DNA of 5,534 nt from Clostridiales bacterium UBA4696. GTDB taxonomy: Bacteria; Bacillota; Clostridia; Oscillospirales; Oscillospiraceae. Shown one piece after another: positions 5,505-5,534 of this stretch. The position numbers were made by a program, and so were the translations under genes. Each line of letters begins with the position of its first letter. Positions within the stretch are counted from its first letter, which is position 1. The notes under the pieces are model-generated. The model was given only the letters and a program-made list of their open reading frames with translations, ran no database searches and was not told where the DNA came from. The stretch covers positions 1 through 5,534 of the forward strand of contig DHKK01000195.1 of NCBI GenBank assembly GCA_002404795.1, in the 5' to 3' direction.

Positions 5505-5534
5505 GCGAACGATGTAACCATTCCAAAGGATTTG

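Larger units (their letters stand above)
5321..5534. other. Gene-free structured intergenic region
   Basis: No protein with family resemblance is visible on either strand. The stretch holds two related hairpins and one unrelated hairpin (listed separately), a perfect 10-base palindrome AAAGGCCTTT (5371-5380), and GCTGCGA as a direct repeat (5451-5457 and 5502-5508). Together with the dehydrogenase leader (5229-5289) and the terminator, it makes a gene-free interval of at least 306 bases that continues past the window. Confidence 0.7.

Overview
The window looks like chromosome from a GC-rich member of the Bacillota, most likely class Clostridia (an Oscillospiraceae-type gut anaerobe is a reasonable guess). 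The reasons are an RNase J, a SigA-type primary sigma factor of Bacillus-like length, AGGAGG-type ribosome binding sites, a lipoprotein signal peptide, and an alcohol dehydrogenase that aligns without gaps to the Clostridium beijerinckii/Thermoanaerobacter secondary alcohol dehydrogenase family. I see no phage, insertion-sequence, CRISPR, rRNA or tRNA genes.

Layout, left to right. Positions 1-1380 (+) are the C-terminal five sixths of an RNase J gene that begins before the window. A short gap carries a strong sigma-A-type promoter (TTGTCA, 18 bases, TATAAT), which drives rpoD (1530-2663, +). rpoD ends in a textbook 15-bp intrinsic terminator. A stand-alone gene for a secreted lipoprotein of unknown function follows (2787-4178, +). 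Facing it is a zinc- and probably NADP(H)-dependent secondary alcohol dehydrogenase (4173-5228, -). The two stop codons overlap tail to tail by six bases. The best terminator for the dehydrogenase lies inside the lipoprotein coding sequence (4029-4066).

The right end (5229-5534) has no recognisable gene but is full of structure: a candidate dehydrogenase promoter, a terminator hairpin (5290-5320), two copies of a 35-base hairpin 81 bases apart whose stems differ by compensatory changes (5329-5363 and 5410-5444), and a third, unrelated hairpin (5472-5504) enclosed by a short 6-bp helix. Read leftward, each of the two related hairpins is followed by five T residues, so they may be stacked terminators. 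They could also be copies of a small palindromic repeat or part of a structured RNA.

Functionally the left half is core RNA metabolism: RNA decay and maturation, then housekeeping transcription initiation. The right half is unconnected accessory metabolism and envelope. I found no clear new multi-gene system. The most notable points are the covarying hairpin pair, the terminator embedded in a convergent gene, and the uncharacterised lipoprotein.
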